Shown: in pieces, positions 1-6,474 of the stretch
Position numbering within the stretch: position 1 is the first letter of the stretch
Layout: every line of letters starts with the position of its first letter
The notes under the pieces: generated by a model
Database searches by the model: none
Told to the model about the DNA's origin: nothing
What the model saw: only the letters and a program-made list of their open reading frames with translations
Source: a virus
Direction: 5' to 3' (one strand)
IMG/VR virus record: IMGVR_UViG_3300009174_000010
Coordinates: 1-42,492 of that record
Length of the DNA: 42,492 bases
Translations under genes and position numbers: made by a program

Positions 1-165
1 AGCGCGAACCTCGGCGGCGCGGACCTCGGCAGCGCGGACCTCCGCAGCGCGGACCTCGGCGGCGCGAACCTCCGCAGCGCGAACCTCGGCGGCGCGAACC
101 TCGGCGGCGCGAACCTCGGCGGCGCGAACCTCGGCGGCGCGAACCTCCGCAGCGCGAACCTCGGC
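1..165 (+). repeat. Tandem 15-bp coding repeat (11 units)
   Basis: Eleven head-to-tail 15-base units of the form GGCGCGAACCTCGGC, differing mainly at A/G in the Asn/Asp codon and G/C in the fifth codon. They encode the pentapeptides of the protein that starts left of the window. The near identity of the DNA units suggests recent expansion by slippage or unequal recombination. The array continues past the left edge. Confidence 0.9.
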
Positions 166-615
166 GAGATCAAAGCTGATCTATTCGCGGTGCTCGCGAA
201 GTCGCCTTACGAAGTGCTTGGCCTGCTCTCGGCGCTGCGCGACGGGCGCGTCGACGGTTCGACCTATCACGGTAAGTGCGCGTGCCTCGTGGGCACACTC
301 GCGAACCTGCGTAAGTGCGACTACGACGCAATCCCAGACTTGCGCCCTGATTCGTCGCGCCCGTCCGAAGTGTGGTTCATGGGCATTCGCTCTGGCGACA
401 CGCCAAGCAATTCGCAAGTCTCTAAACTGACCGAGGGTTGGGTCGTCGAGTGGCTGCGCGCCGAAGGTGATGACGCGGTACGCGTCACTCTCGACGCAGA
501 CGACACTCTTGCAAAAGAGCTAGCGCGCATTGCTGTCATTCGCAGTGAGCGGCTGACACGCCACGAAACCGCCGCGCTCTCGAGCATGACCGAGCAACTT
601 GCGGCGGTGCAGTGA
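1..615 (+). CDS. Pentapeptide-repeat protein with C-terminal domain (5' truncated)
   Basis: The frame is open from base 1, so the gene begins outside the window. The visible part has 204 residues. The first 55 are eleven pentapeptides of the A(N/D)LxX type, which in this family fold as a right-handed quadrilateral beta-helix. After residue 55 comes a non-repetitive domain of about 150 residues beginning EIKADLFAVLAKSPYEV and containing LVGTLANLRKC and WVVEWLRA. I recognise this combination from phage early regions but know no defined activity; some family members mimic DNA and bind gyrase, which is not shown here. Its stop overlaps the next gene by one base. The first complete-looking ATG (190) lies inside the fold and is not the real start. 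Confidence 0.85.
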   Translation, partial: SANLGGADLGSADLRSADLGGANLRSANLGGANLGGANLGGANLGGANLRSANLGEIKADLFAVLAKSPYEVLGLLSALRDGRVDGSTYHGKCACLVGTLANLRKCDYDAIPDLRPDSSRPSEVWFMGIRSGDTPSNSQVSKLTEGWVVEWLRAEGDDAVRVTLDADDTLAKELARIAVIRSERLTRHETAALSSMTEQLAAVQ

Positions 616-983
616 TGTCCCTGAAACTCGACTTTCAAACGGTGCGCATCTTCTCGGATGTCACGGTCAGCCCGCAAGCGTGCGCCGCGCTCGCACGCAT
701 CGAAGAAGCAATCGAGAAAAACACGGGTGACCCCTTCCCTGTCGGCCTCACTCCCGAACAGATTGACCTCGCACTGCGCGAGTCGAAAGCTTGGGAAGTC
801 TTCGAGCGTTGGGTGCTCGACGACCGCAATTCGCGCGATGTGTCTATCGGTCCGCGCTACCACGCGGAAGGCTGGCACTGCACGCTCTCGGGCCTCAAGG
901 TCACCGCGGGCAGCTTCATCGGCATCACTCGAATCGAAGCAATCGAGAAAGCCGCCGCTTGGTGCGTGGCGCAGCCGTCATGA
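615..983 (+). CDS. Hypothetical phage early protein, 122 aa
   Basis: I do not recognise this protein. It starts at the ATG in TGATG, sharing one base with the upstream stop; a GTG at 612 is an equally possible start and adds one residue. It has no membrane segment and no Cys cluster. A predicted helical part (ALARIEEAIEKN) and two short aromatic patches (WEVFERWVLDD and YHAEGWHC) are visible. The C-terminal phrase GITRIEAIEKAAAWC suggests a compact alpha/beta fold. It overlaps the resolvase gene by four bases, so it is co-translated within the left-arm chain. The composition matches its neighbours and nothing suggests a broken gene. Confidence 0.7.
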   Translation: MSLKLDFQTVRIFSDVTVSPQACAALARIEEAIEKNTGDPFPVGLTPEQIDLALRESKAWEVFERWVLDDRNSRDVSIGPRYHAEGWHCTLSGLKVTAGSFIGITRIEAIEKAAAWCVAQPS

Positions 984-1477
984 TCGTCGCGCTCGACACG
1001 GGAAAGGCGCGAACGGCCGCCGCGTACTTCGAAGGCGAGATCTGCGTCAAGGTCGGCTTTCTCGTTCCGCCGACCGCCATGTATGTGCACACGCCTTCGG
1101 CCGTGTCTCTCGTCGTCGTTGAAAAGCCGCGCATCAACAGCGACACGCCCAATTGGGAGAGCGTCTTTGATTGCGGCTGGTACGGCGCGCTCGTCGTCGG
1201 CGCCTTCCGTGCGCCCGTCGTCGAGTACTCGCCGAGCGGTTGGAAGGCATCGACTAAGAAGCCGCTACATCACAAGCGGCTTTGGCGCGTGATGCTGCCG
1301 AGTGAACGCGCGCTCTTCCCAGAAGACACGTGGGACGTCATCGAGCACGCGTGCGCCGGCTACGCGCGCACGGGCAAAGTTACGAAGTACTCGCACGAAT
1401 GGCACAACACGCTCGATGCCGTGGGCATCGGGCTTTTTCACTTCGGCCGAACCGGCCGCGGAGGGTCCAAACGATGA
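980..1477 (+). CDS. RuvC-like Holliday junction resolvase/nuclease
   Basis: This 165-residue protein has the layout of RNase H-fold resolvases. It begins MIVALDTG, giving the first acidic residue (D6) at the end of strand 1. VVVEKPR supplies E48 after the fourth strand. TLDAVGIGLFHF near the C terminus gives D146 in a DAxxIAL-type helix, as in RuvC. A basic middle (WKASTKKPLHHKR) fits DNA contact. RuvC enzymes cut four-way junctions symmetrically; here the likely job is resolving recombination or replication intermediates before packaging. The ATG at 980 overlaps the preceding stop (ATGA). In-frame codons further upstream are shadow sequence of the preceding gene. Overall similarity to bacterial RuvC is low, so the exact substrate is inferred. 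Confidence 0.7.
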   Translation: MIVALDTGKARTAAAYFEGEICVKVGFLVPPTAMYVHTPSAVSLVVVEKPRINSDTPNWESVFDCGWYGALVVGAFRAPVVEYSPSGWKASTKKPLHHKRLWRVMLPSERALFPEDTWDVIEHACAGYARTGKVTKYSHEWHNTLDAVGIGLFHFGRTGRGGSKR

Positions 1478-1689
1478 AAACGCCTTTGGTTAGCGATCTC
1501 GAAGTGCTGCGCATCCAAGTCGCTAGCGCCGAGATCAACGGCGGCTTTCCGCTCGATGCTCGCACCATCCGAAAAGCCTACATCGCTCCCGGCTCGGTGT
1601 ACCCGTCCACCCGCGTGCGCGTTGAGCGTGCAGCAATACAAGCGAATGTCGGCACACCTGCTCAACGTCGAGCAAAGGTTATTAAGTGA
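1474..1689 (+). CDS. Hypothetical small basic protein, 71 aa
   Basis: The 71-residue product begins MKTPLVSDLEVLRIQV at an ATG that overlaps the resolvase stop by four bases. It contains GGFPLDARTIRKAYIAPGSVYP and a basic C terminus (RRAKVIK, pI clearly basic), so nucleic-acid binding is possible, but I see no recognised fold. The four-base overlap on both sides is the main evidence that it is a gene. It sits with the resolvase and the following coiled-coil peptide in one translational chain. Confidence 0.65.
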   Translation: MKTPLVSDLEVLRIQVASAEINGGFPLDARTIRKAYIAPGSVYPSTRVRVERAAIQANVGTPAQRRAKVIK

Positions 1690-1865
1690 AGGTCGTCAGT
1701 CTGGATGGCTATCGCCAGAAGAAAGCTGAAGAAGACGCGCGGCGCGCGGACATCAAGGCGCGGTCGCAAGCATACGACGCGCTGGTCGACGACCTGTACG
1801 CGACGCTTGAGCACGCGGCGCGTGTCATCGAACGAGAACGCTCGAAACCGAAGGACAAACAATGA
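1686..1865 (+). CDS. Small charged helical protein, 59 aa (GTG start)
   Basis: This short gene begins with a GTG that overlaps the preceding stop (GTGA) and ends in TGA overlapping the next ATG (ATGA). The product starts MKVVSLDGYRQKKAEEDARR and is highly charged. It is probably one long helix of mixed acidic and basic residues ending in ERERSKPKDKQ. I assign no function. Small MKVVSLDxYR-type peptides recur in phage early operons next to HTH genes. The exact junctions at both ends make it hard to dismiss despite its size and alternative start. Confidence 0.65.
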   Translation: MKVVSLDGYRQKKAEEDARRADIKARSQAYDALVDDLYATLEHAARVIERERSKPKDKQ

Positions 1866-2068
1866 AAAACATGCCCACGTCCAAAAAATGGACACGTCTC
1901 GACTACATCAAGATAGCCGCACGCGCCGAGGTCGACCCTCGCACGGTTGAAAAGTACCTCAAGCACGAGAGCGACCCTCGACCCGCCGTTTTGCAGTCGA
2001 TTCGCCGTGCCTTGAAAGGCCTAGGCCTGGTCGATCCGCGCGACGCTGAACTGCGGGGTGTGCTGTGA
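1862..2068 (+). CDS. Small helix-turn-helix protein, 68 aa
   Basis: The product contains a plausible HTH: YIKIAARAEVDPRTVEKYL, with helix 2 AARAEV, turn VDP and recognition helix RTVEKYLKH, followed by RPAVLQSIRRALKGLGL. This resembles LacI/XRE-type DNA-binding segments. The phrase AxVDPRTVxxxL recurs in the protein at 33141-33338 on the other arm, so the two may be paralogues. There is no effector or dimerisation domain. It is likely a small transcriptional regulator or accessory DNA-binding protein. Start and stop both overlap neighbours by four bases. Confidence 0.7.
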   Translation: MKNMPTSKKWTRLDYIKIAARAEVDPRTVEKYLKHESDPRPAVLQSIRRALKGLGLVDPRDAELRGVL

Positions 2069-2370
2069 TTGGCGCGCCCGTCGCGCCCATCGCGGTCACT
2101 CAGGACAACTGCCTTGCGGCGCTCGGCATTGAGCCACGGCGCTTTCTGGCGTTGATTCACGAGCGGCAGATCCAGCACACGAAGCTCGGCAAGCTGCGGC
2201 TCGTACGCGTCGAGCACCTGCTTGCGGCTCTCGAGGCGGAGCCCGCGCGCGCTGCTGTCGTCGAAGGCCAGGGCGCGCGCCTTGGTCGCGCTGCGGGGTT
2301 CGCACATGAGATTGAAAAGCTCGGAATATCAGACTCGAGCAAAGCCAAACCGAGGACTAAAAAACGATGA
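2065..2370 (+). CDS. Excisionase-like HTH DNA-binding protein
   Basis: The 101-residue protein has an N-terminal winged-HTH-like pattern: TQDNCLAALGIEPRRFLALI, then a basic wing HTKLGKLRLVRVEHLLAAL. This order (helix, recognition helix, short strand, 'v.v..ll.al') is typical of the HTH_17/MerR-like excisionase family. The C-terminal 45 residues are Ala/Arg-rich and end KAKPRTKKR. The start is GTG, overlapping the upstream stop (GTGA). It could be a second Xis-type architectural protein or a local regulator. It lies far from the integrase, so excision is not the only possibility. Confidence 0.65.
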   Translation: MIGAPVAPIAVTQDNCLAALGIEPRRFLALIHERQIQHTKLGKLRLVRVEHLLAALEAEPARAAVVEGQGARLGRAAGFAHEIEKLGISDSSKAKPRTKKR

Positions 2371-2594
2371 AAACGCTTTTGCTGCTGATTGCTTTCTCAC
2401 TGCTCGCCATGGCTTGCGGCGGCGCGCCGTCTCCCGAAGACTTGCCGCCGTGCAAGTACGCGGACATCACGAAAGAAGACAACTACTGGAAAGTCACGGG
2501 TTACGTGCCGTCGCAGGCCGGCGCGCCCGACGAGATCGAAGGCTCGCCCTTCTGCAAGTGTCCCGCCGGCGGGTGTGCGAAGGCGTTACCGTGA
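2367..2594 (+). CDS. Small lipoprotein, 75 aa
   Basis: A clear lipoprotein signal opens the protein: MKTLLLLIAFSLLAMAC, with lipobox LAMA-C at residue 17 and Gly-Gly after the Cys. The mature part is short, acidic and rich in Pro and Cys (CKYADI and FCKCPAGGC), so disulphides in the periplasm are likely. An exported phage lipoprotein in an early operon suggests an envelope-modifying job such as superinfection exclusion, but nothing in the mature sequence is diagnostic. ATG overlaps the upstream stop by four bases. Confidence 0.75.
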   Translation: MKTLLLLIAFSLLAMACGGAPSPEDLPPCKYADITKEDNYWKVTGYVPSQAGAPDEIEGSPFCKCPAGGCAKALP

Positions 2595-3196
2595 GCAAGC
2601 CCAATCCCGTCGCGCCCGACACGCTTGCCATCGGCTACGCCGCAGCGTTGGACGAGCTCAAGTCGCTCGACGGCATCGACATCGCAAACGATGAAGATGC
2701 CGAAGAAGCGAATACCTACCTGCGTGATCGCCTCAAAGAGCGCGACTTCTTCGAGCGCTTGCGCAAAGAGCGCGTTGCGCCCATCAACGCAGAGCACGCG
2801 CGAGTGCAGGCCGAATTCAAGCCCGTACTCGACCTGTACGATACGATCGCGAGCACCATCAAAAAGGCCCTCGGCAAGTTCATGCTCGCGAAGCAAGCCG
2901 AGCAGAAGCGGCTGTACCAGGAAGCAGCCAAGGCGGCTCAAGACGAAAGCCCGCAGGCCCTCACTGCGGCGCTCGTCGCTGCCGACGAAGCCGAGCCGGT
3001 CAAGCTCGAGGGCTCGAGCGTCCGCGGCGTGTGGCGCGTCAAGCGGGTGCTCAAAGACATGCTGCCGCTCGACTACTTGATCGAAGACACGAAGAAGATC
3101 GAGGCTTTCGCGCGCCAACATGGGGCCGACGACCGCCCGGTTATCCCCGGCGTTGTCTTCGAGCTCGAGGCCGTTGTATCTGTGCGGCGAGCGTGA
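2591..3196 (+). CDS. Phage coiled-coil protein, possible recombination accessory
   Basis: The 201-residue protein starts at a GTG overlapping the lipoprotein stop. Residues from about 50 to 125 are strongly helical and charged (LKERDFFERLRKERVAPIN to QAEQKRLYQEAAKAAQ), consistent with a coiled coil. The last 60 residues have the layout GSSVRGVWRVKRVLKDML then VIPGVVFELEAVVSVRR. I know this layout from phage proteins encoded near ssDNA annealing and nuclease genes ('GVSVRTTWKAEV...PGVR...'). The role of the family is not established. Context with a resolvase fits a recombination or DNA-metabolism accessory. Confidence 0.65.
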   Translation: MSKPNPVAPDTLAIGYAAALDELKSLDGIDIANDEDAEEANTYLRDRLKERDFFERLRKERVAPINAEHARVQAEFKPVLDLYDTIASTIKKALGKFMLAKQAEQKRLYQEAAKAAQDESPQALTAALVAADEAEPVKLEGSSVRGVWRVKRVLKDMLPLDYLIEDTKKIEAFARQHGADDRPVIPGVVFELEAVVSVRRA

Positions 3197-3378
3197 TGCC
3201 CGACACCGAACGCCCCGAATGGGTCACTTGCGTCGTCGTACAGGGCCGCAAAACCGAGTGCGGTCGTCGGGTATGTTTCGAGTTCACCTTCGTTAGTTGG
3301 GAGCACGCCGAAGCGAACGAAGCCGCCGGCGGTATGCTCGTCACGTGTCCGGAGTGCAAGGCGGCTCGAAGGACTTGA
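3196..3378 (+). CDS. Small zinc-ribbon-like protein, 60 aa
   Basis: The product begins MPDTERPEWVTCVVVQG and carries four Cys in two groups, TECGRRVC-type and VTCPEC, around an acidic FTFVSWEHAEANEA stretch. The CPEC knuckle and overall length resemble a small Zn ribbon, so binding of nucleic acid or a protein partner is plausible. The ATG lies in TGATG, sharing one base with the upstream stop. It is followed by another short Cys-rich gene in the same chain. Confidence 0.6.
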   Translation: MPDTERPEWVTCVVVQGRKTECGRRVCFEFTFVSWEHAEANEAAGGMLVTCPECKAARRT

Positions 3379-3578
3379 CCGACAAGGGCTGCGCCTGCTG
3401 GCTTTGCCTAGATTGCGGCTGGCGCAGCTGGACGGCGCTCGCCGTCGGTCTCGAAGCCGGCGTCGTCTGCGAGCGCTGCGGCTCGATGCTTTTGACCTGT
3501 TACCGCGGCGAAGACGGCACCAGCCGGCAGGCTTTGCAGACATCTGCTAGCTTTTCCGGTCATGAAAAACGCGGCTAA
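3375..3578 (+). CDS. Small zinc-ribbon protein, 67 aa (TTG start)
   Basis: From a TTG that overlaps the preceding stop (TTGA), the product reads MTDKGCACWLCLDCGWRS and later VVCERCGSML, giving a CxxC...CxxC zinc ribbon with an extra CAC. The start is chosen for the overlap; an in-frame upstream start at 3297 would overlap the previous gene by 82 bases. Its 3' end overlaps the next gene by 17 bases and also carries the GCAGACATCTGC dyad described as a separate feature. Function unknown. Confidence 0.55.
   Translation: MTDKGCACWLCLDCGWRSWTALAVGLEAGVVCERCGSMLLTCYRGEDGTSRQALQTSASFSGHEKRG
3533..3549 (+). promoter_or_regulatory. Dyad motif TTTGCAGACATCTGCTA upstream of lipoprotein gene
   Basis: The core GCAGA-CA-TCTGC is an inverted repeat ending 15 bases before the ATG at 3562. 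The sequence TGCTAGCTT that follows looks like an extended -10 element only 8 bases from the ATG, which would give a nearly leaderless mRNA. Related copies occur at 28610-28626, 28669-28685 and 35453-35469, each shortly upstream of a gene start. This is a pattern seen by eye; no binding protein is known. Confidence 0.45.
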
Positions 3579-4194
3579 GTTCTTGGGCGGGAGTCTCGCG
3601 ACCTACATCATGATTGCCGCCTGCTCGTCGAGCACGGCGCCAACGGTAGCCGTCGCGAGCGCGGGAGGGGCCGCCGGCGCGTCTTCAGGCGGCTCGGACG
3701 CCAGCGCCGGCGACGCCGCCACGAATGGCGGCTCGAGCTCGGCAGGCGCGAGCGCAGGAGCACCCGCAATGCCGACCGACGGCTCGCGGTTGAAAGCGGT
3801 CTACCTCAAGGGCTCTGACGGTTCGAACCAATTCGTTTCTTGGTACGATTCGCAGCGCGACGAAGAGTGCAGCTTCACTTCGTTTGGCTCGAGCCTGCGG
3901 TGCGTGCCGCCGACGGTGACGCTTTCGGCACCCGAGACCACGATCTTTTCTGATACGAAGTGCATGTCGCCCGCGCTTCGTGGCTACTCGCAGAATTGCT
4001 CTGCGGCCTACGGCGCCGTCACGGATGCGAATGGCTGCGCGAGCGCCGTGTACAAGCTTGCGCCTGCGGATGCTGTGTTCATCGGCACGCCGACGAGCTG
4101 CAAGCCCTACCCGAATTCAGAGCATGCGGTGTTCTACAGCGGCGCGGAAGTCCCGCTCTCGGCGTTCGTCGCCGCAACGAAGGAGCACGCCTAA
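3562..4194 (+). CDS. Exported lipoprotein cargo gene (moron), polyangial type
   Basis: The 210-residue protein has a lipoprotein signal (MKNAAKFLGG...MIAAC, Cys near residue 21). A linker of about 50 residues made of Gly, Ala, Ser and Asp follows. The globular C-terminal domain begins GSRLKAVYLKGSDGSNQFV and has SWYDSQRDEECSF, LRCVPP and further paired Cys. Signal, GSA-linker and this 'RLKA.Y..G.DGS...F...YD...', 'C.F...', 'C.P' domain are, to my knowledge, typical of exported proteins in polyangial myxobacteria. Acquisition from such a host is my inference. The gene carries its own promoter-like sequence and ends with its stop interleaved with the stop of the opposing lysis-cluster gene. Confidence 0.75.
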   Translation: MKNAAKFLGGSLATYIMIAACSSSTAPTVAVASAGGAAGASSGGSDASAGDAATNGGSSSAGASAGAPAMPTDGSRLKAVYLKGSDGSNQFVSWYDSQRDEECSFTSFGSSLRCVPPTVTLSAPETTIFSDTKCMSPALRGYSQNCSAAYGAVTDANGCASAVYKLAPADAVFIGTPTSCKPYPNSEHAVFYSGAEVPLSAFVAATKEHA

Positions 4195-4616
4195 CGGCTG
4201 TGCAGCGCAGCCGTCAAGAGCGCCTGCGTCTCGCCGTTCTTGGTCTCGAGCGTGCTGACCCGTTGAATTAAGAGCGCCGTCTGTAGCTTTCGGTCCTGCT
4301 CGTTTGCGTCGATGCTGCGTTGCAGATCGGCGAGCTTGTTCAAGACGACATCGTTCGGTGGGGTCGCGGCTTGTGCGGTGTGCGCGCCGTAGTAGGTGCC
4401 GAGCGCAGTAATCACGGCCGCGACGACGACCCACGGAATGACGATCCGCAGTCTGCCGTGTTGCACGTGCACGGCTTTGCCGAAGTCGACGACGCTCGCG
4501 CGGTCCTCCGCTTCTTCGACCACGCTCTCTACTTCCGCCGCTCGAGCTCGAGCACGGATCTCCGAATCGCTAAGCCGATGCTTGCCCGGCACGCCTTGGT
4601 AGTCGGGCGGAGACAT
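4191..4616 (-). CDS. Single-pass membrane protein of lysis cluster, 141 aa
   Basis: The protein starts ATG directly after the upstream TAG. The N-terminal 55 residues are charged and cytoplasmic-looking. A hydrophobic segment follows (IVIPWVVVAAVITALGTYYGA, about residues 58-78), then a helical coiled-coil-like periplasmic part (LADLQRSIDANEQDRKLQTA). One transmembrane helix plus a periplasmic coiled coil is the layout of an inner-membrane spanin or an accessory to the holin. It is the last gene of the late transcript and overlaps the convergent lipoprotein gene by four bases. Confidence 0.6.
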   Translation of the reverse strand: MSPPDYQGVPGKHRLSDSEIRARARAAEVESVVEEAEDRASVVDFGKAVHVQHGRLRIVIPWVVVAAVITALGTYYGAHTAQAATPPNDVVLNKLADLQRSIDANEQDRKLQTALLIQRVSTLETKNGETQALLTAALHSR

Positions 4617-4886
4617 CTAGCGCAGCGCCTCGCAGGCCAGACCGATGAACGAAGCGACCAGAGCCATTGCTGCGACCATCGCCGGCCACCTAAAGCCGAC
4701 GCGTTTGATTTCCGCGACATCCGATTCGAGCTGCTCGACGCGGCGCACGAGTGGCTGCACGAGCTCGTAAGTCTTGAACGCCCAATCCGCTGCTGCGTTG
4801 GACTTCTCCGTGTTCGCATCGATAGACTTGCGCATCGCAGTCAGCGAGTCCGGCGGTGTTCTGTCGTCCCATTCTTTTTCAGACAT
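4617..4886 (-). CDS. Tail-anchored membrane protein, putative holin-like
   Basis: An 89-residue product beginning MSEKEWDDRTPPDSL. The middle is a helical coiled-coil region (LVQPLVRRVEQLESDVAEIKRVG), and the C terminus is one hydrophobic segment (WPAMVAAMALVASFIGLAC). This resembles the small XhlA-type membrane proteins found with endolysins, which have a coiled coil followed by a C-terminal transmembrane helix. A good ribosome binding site (AGGGG) lies about 10 bases upstream. Role in lysis is inferred from topology and position. Confidence 0.6.
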   Translation of the reverse strand: MSEKEWDDRTPPDSLTAMRKSIDANTEKSNAAADWAFKTYELVQPLVRRVEQLESDVAEIKRVGFRWPAMVAAMALVASFIGLACEALR

Positions 4887-4911
4887 CGTCGTAGACCCCT
4901 AGAAGGGAGGC

Positions 4912-4939
4912 GCGAGCGCCGACACGATACGGCGCTCGC
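4912..4939 (-). terminator. Perfect 9-bp stem-loop in the lysis cluster
   Basis: GCGAGCGCC and GGCGCTCGC form a perfect 9-bp stem around a 10-base loop. It sits in the 70-base gap between two late genes on the - strand. No run of U follows the stem in the direction of late transcription, so it is an attenuator, RNA processing site or RNA-stabilising element as much as a true intrinsic terminator. Confidence 0.5.
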
Positions 4940-4956
4940 TATCTCTTGCGCGTTGT

Positions 4957-5316
4957 TCAGACCGCCGGCGGTGCGTCGACGGGAGGCGCAACGGGCGCTG
5001 GCGTTGCCGTCGCGACGGCGGCGGTGACCTTGGCCGCTTCCGCTTCGATGCGTGCGCTCAGTGCGTCGAGCTTCGACGTGTCGACGCCAGAAGAGGACAA
5101 CTCGGCGAGGGCAGCGTCGAGCTCGGTTTTCACGGTCCCGAGCGCGGTGACGCTCGATTCGCAGGCCGCGAGCAGGCCTTCGCACTTGGTGGTCAGATTG
5201 TCGAGTGATGCTTGCAAAGCTTGTGACATTCGTTCGATCCTTTTGTTGATGCGTCGGAGCTCGCGGTAAGCGAGTCCAAACGTGAGCAGGGCCAGAAGCA
5301 CGCGCGGCAGCATCAC
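4957..5316 (-). CDS. Membrane-anchored coiled-coil protein, putative spanin or holin accessory
   Basis: The 119-residue product (GTG 5316; ATG 5313 is equally possible) opens with one hydrophobic helix (MMLPRVLLALLTFGLAY). Basic residues follow (RELRRINKRIERM), then a long helix-forming stretch from about residue 30 to 100 and a Pro/Ala tail. N-terminal anchor plus long coiled coil, directly downstream of the endolysin, is the arrangement of Rz-type inner spanins. No lipoprotein Rz1 is nested inside it, and candidate partners are the lipoproteins upstream. The start overlaps the endolysin stop. Confidence 0.6.
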   Translation of the reverse strand: MMLPRVLLALLTFGLAYRELRRINKRIERMSQALQASLDNLTTKCEGLLAACESSVTALGTVKTELDAALAELSSSGVDTSKLDALSARIEAEAAKVTAAVATATPAPVAPPVDAPPAV

Positions 5317-6140
5317 GCCTCGCTCGGCTCGATGGGCGGAGCAGGGTCCGTCGGGCGCTCGTCTTCGGCGACGTCGCGTGCCGCGTGTCCTGCGACGTCG
5401 ATGTCGGTCGTGAAGGCTGCCAAACGTTGCGCTACGTGGTCGTCGTGCGAGTGTTCGGGCGCGTCGTCGGGCGCCGGCGGGGTACTACCGGAAGCGCCCG
5501 GCACGCGCGTGCACACCGGCAAGGGCACGTCTGCGCGATTCTGGTCGAGCAGCTGCGGCTTGAACGCGCCGCCGTCGCCGTTCGGCGCGAACGGCCCGAC
5601 GCGGTGTTGCCAGATGCGCCAAGGCTTGTCGCCCGGCGTCGCGGGCTTCGCGCTCGCCGTGTAGTGCGCCACCCAAAGCGGGCGCTCGAGCACCCACGAT
5701 GGCTTCCCGAGGCGTCCGAAGTCTCGCTGTGTGATGTACACGAGCGCTTCACCAAAACTCGCGACGAGTCCAGAGATCAACGCGTCGGCGGCCGTGTTCC
5801 AGCTCGGAGACATCGCCGGCGGTCCGGGCTCGTCTTCGATGTCGAGCGCGGGGCAGATGTCACCCGCACGGATGCCGCAGGCGAGCGCTTGCGCGTTGAA
5901 CGCCGCAAGCTGGTCGGTCACGTTCTGACCAACGCGGAAGAAGTGGTAGAGACCGACCTGCAACCCAACGGCTCGAGCGGCTCGAACGTGCGCGACAGCG
6001 CTCGGGTCGCGGAAGGTGCCGTAGGTCGCGCGGACCATCACGAACGAGACGCCGCTCGACTTGAGCAGCGACCAAGGCACGCCGGCCGGCGCTGCCGTGC
6101 TCTGGTAGTGCGAGACGTCGATGCCGTACGCGTGCGTCAT
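5313..6140 (-). CDS. GH25 muramidase endolysin
   Basis: This 275-residue enzyme matches glycoside hydrolase family 25 (Chalaropsis-type lysozymes), which cleave the beta-1,4 bond between MurNAc and GlcNAc. It shows GIDVSHYQ (D8 of the signature), FVMVRATYG, GLYHFFRVG (64-71), PALDIEDEPG with the catalytic D-x-E at D100 and E102, VYITQRD, and WVAHYTA. The catalytic domain ends near residue 205. The rest is a Pro/Asp/His-rich tail without a recognised wall-binding repeat. There is no signal peptide, so release depends on the small membrane proteins encoded around it. Both ends overlap neighbouring genes by three to four bases. Confidence 0.92.
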   Translation of the reverse strand: MTHAYGIDVSHYQSTAAPAGVPWSLLKSSGVSFVMVRATYGTFRDPSAVAHVRAARAVGLQVGLYHFFRVGQNVTDQLAAFNAQALACGIRAGDICPALDIEDEPGPPAMSPSWNTAADALISGLVASFGEALVYITQRDFGRLGKPSWVLERPLWVAHYTASAKPATPGDKPWRIWQHRVGPFAPNGDGGAFKPQLLDQNRADVPLPVCTRVPGASGSTPPAPDDAPEHSHDDHVAQRLAAFTTDIDVAGHAARDVAEDERPTDPAPPIEPSEA

Positions 6141-6247
6141 CGGCTGGCCGTGTCCCAGATGGCTTCAGCGATGACGAGACAGAGCGCCGGGCCAAAGAGC
6201 AGCGTGAGCGCGACCGTCGCCGCCAATACTTTGAACTTTCGTTTCAC
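6137..6247 (-). CDS. Tiny single-pass membrane protein, 36 aa, before endolysin
   Basis: A GTG at 6247 overlaps the stop of the upstream gene (GTGA), and the TGA at 6137-6139 overlaps the endolysin ATG (ATGA). The product begins MKRKFKVLAATVALTLLFG and continues through PALCLVIAEAIWDTASR: a basic N terminus, one hydrophobic helix of about 22 residues and a short polar tail. Exact four-base overlaps on both sides support it as a real gene. Position directly before the endolysin and topology suggest a holin, pinholin or antiholin component. Confidence 0.65.
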   Translation of the reverse strand: MKRKFKVLAATVALTLLFGPALCLVIAEAIWDTASR

Positions 6248-6474
6248 TTGGGCTCTGCTTTCAACAGCTCGTCGGCGAGCTCATCCGTCGCCGCGTCGAC
6301 GGCATCGGCGAGCACGTTTGCCTTTGCTCGCTCGAGCGCGGCTTGCACGTCCGGCGCAGCGGCGACCGTCTTGACGAGATCTACGATGCCTGAGATCAAC
6401 GGCGCAGGCATCGCATAGAGCTCGTCGGCAATGACGGCGAGCGCTTCGTCGACGACCTTGCCTAGTACCGACAC
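6244..6474 (-). CDS. Hypothetical acidic helical protein, 76 aa
   Basis: Starts at GTG 6474, overlapping the preceding gene by 13 bases. It is predicted all-helical and Ala/Asp/Glu-rich, beginning MSVLGKVVDEALAVIADELY and ending ADELLKAEPK. A moderately hydrophobic patch (APLISGIVDLVKTVAAAP) is amphipathic rather than a clear membrane span. It is part of the lysis cluster chain. I cannot name a function; an antiholin or a structural packing protein are both open. Confidence 0.55.
   Translation of the reverse strand: MSVLGKVVDEALAVIADELYAMPAPLISGIVDLVKTVAAAPDVQAALERAKANVLADAVDAATDELADELLKAEPK

Noticed and set aside
1-165. CRISPR array
   Set aside because: Repeats are 15 bases, contiguous, in frame and encode pentapeptides; no spacers and no cas adaptation genes.
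1-300. attL matching the tRNA-Leu end
   Set aside because: I compared the left edge with the tRNA 3' sequence by eye and saw no copy; the edge lies inside a gene, so attL must be outside the window.
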